A DNA stretch of 64,000 nt from Streptomyces sp. CC0208. GTDB taxonomy: Bacteria; Actinomycetota; Actinomycetes; Streptomycetales; Streptomycetaceae. The translations under genes and the position numbers were made by a program. The notes under the pieces are model-generated. The model searched no databases. It was given only the letters and a program-made list of their open reading frames with translations, and had not been told where the DNA came from. The stretch is from contig NZ_CP031969.1 of assembly GCF_003443735.1 (NCBI RefSeq), positions 2,542,001-2,606,000 on the forward strand. Reading direction: 5' to 3'. This document shows positions 63,857 through 64,000 of the stretch, in pieces (position 1 is the first letter of the stretch; every line of letters starts with the position of its first letter).

Positions 63857-64000
63857 AACCCGTCCAGTATCCATCCCGCCCTCACCGGGGCGAGCGCGCC
63901 GCTGTGCTCAGAAAAGCGAGACCCCTCGAAAGCAACGGCCCCGGGCCACCCGCCGAGCGGGAGCGCACCGCACGGACCGGGGACCTGTTCCAACGGGTTC

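Overview
The window is high-G+C actinobacterial chromosome, almost certainly Streptomyces. Evidence: strong G/C bias at third codon positions, many GTG starts, whiG (sporulation sigma factor), an nsdA-type regulator, four clustered signal peptidases (sipWXYZ), an LAETG sortase substrate, a DasR-type site upstream of a chitinase gene and a GlnR box upstream of amtB-glnK-glnD. From memory the gene order matches the S. coelicolor core between ftsY (about SCO5580) and the chitinase gene (about SCO5673), read backwards here. No database search was run. I see no phage, transposase, CRISPR array, rRNA or tRNA; this is conserved core chromosome with small accessory patches.

Layout. (1) 1-9.2 kb: 5' part of a secreted chitinase with its DasR-like operator; a primase/polymerase-like small protein; then a tightly coupled minus-strand operon of aldehyde dehydrogenase, potD, potA, potB, potC and FAD oxidoreductase for polyamine uptake and oxidation; then a NADAR protein. 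(2) 9.2-20 kb: DUF4190 protein, a dispersed repeat patch, aminodeoxyfutalosine deaminase (futalosine menaquinone route), glycerophosphodiesterase, an F420/NADP-type reductase divergent from an HxlR regulator, a decayed ECF sigma gene, a penicillin-binding-type serine hydrolase, and a second polyamine/GABA module (aldehyde dehydrogenase divergent from AsnC regulator and aminotransferase). (3) 20-30.4 kb: an unusual ABC pair, VOC and LOG proteins, the LAETG surface protein, a gene remnant, a TPP-riboswitch-controlled thiamine ABC operon, and rlmN. (4) 30.4-32.2 kb: a three-gene WXG100/ESX-like cassette. (5) 32.3-37.1 kb: rpsB-tsf-pyrH-frr-cdsA.

(6) 37.3-43.4 kb: an M23 peptidase, a TetR regulator, whiG, dprA-comM-yraN and a DUF2469 gene. 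(7) 43.4-50.1 kb: rpsP-khpA-rimM-trmD-rplS-sipW-sipX-sipY-sipZ-nudix. (8) 50.4-53.7 kb: SprT-like metalloprotease, an archaeal/eukaryote-type prolyl-tRNA synthetase, a SAM methyltransferase. (9) 53.9-64 kb: ffh, the nitrogen module amtB-glnK-glnD, nsdA, a second primase/polymerase-like protein, and ftsY, so both SRP GTPases lie within 10 kb.

Nitrogen is the linking theme: ammonium import and PII signalling at one end, and two polyamine/GABA breakdown modules at the other that would release ammonium and succinate. The least explained items are the WXG100 cassette, nested inverted repeats at the polyamine operon promoter, a perfect palindrome in the leader of the LAETG gene, the ABC pair with a non-canonical signature, and the two distant primase/polymerase-like paralogues.
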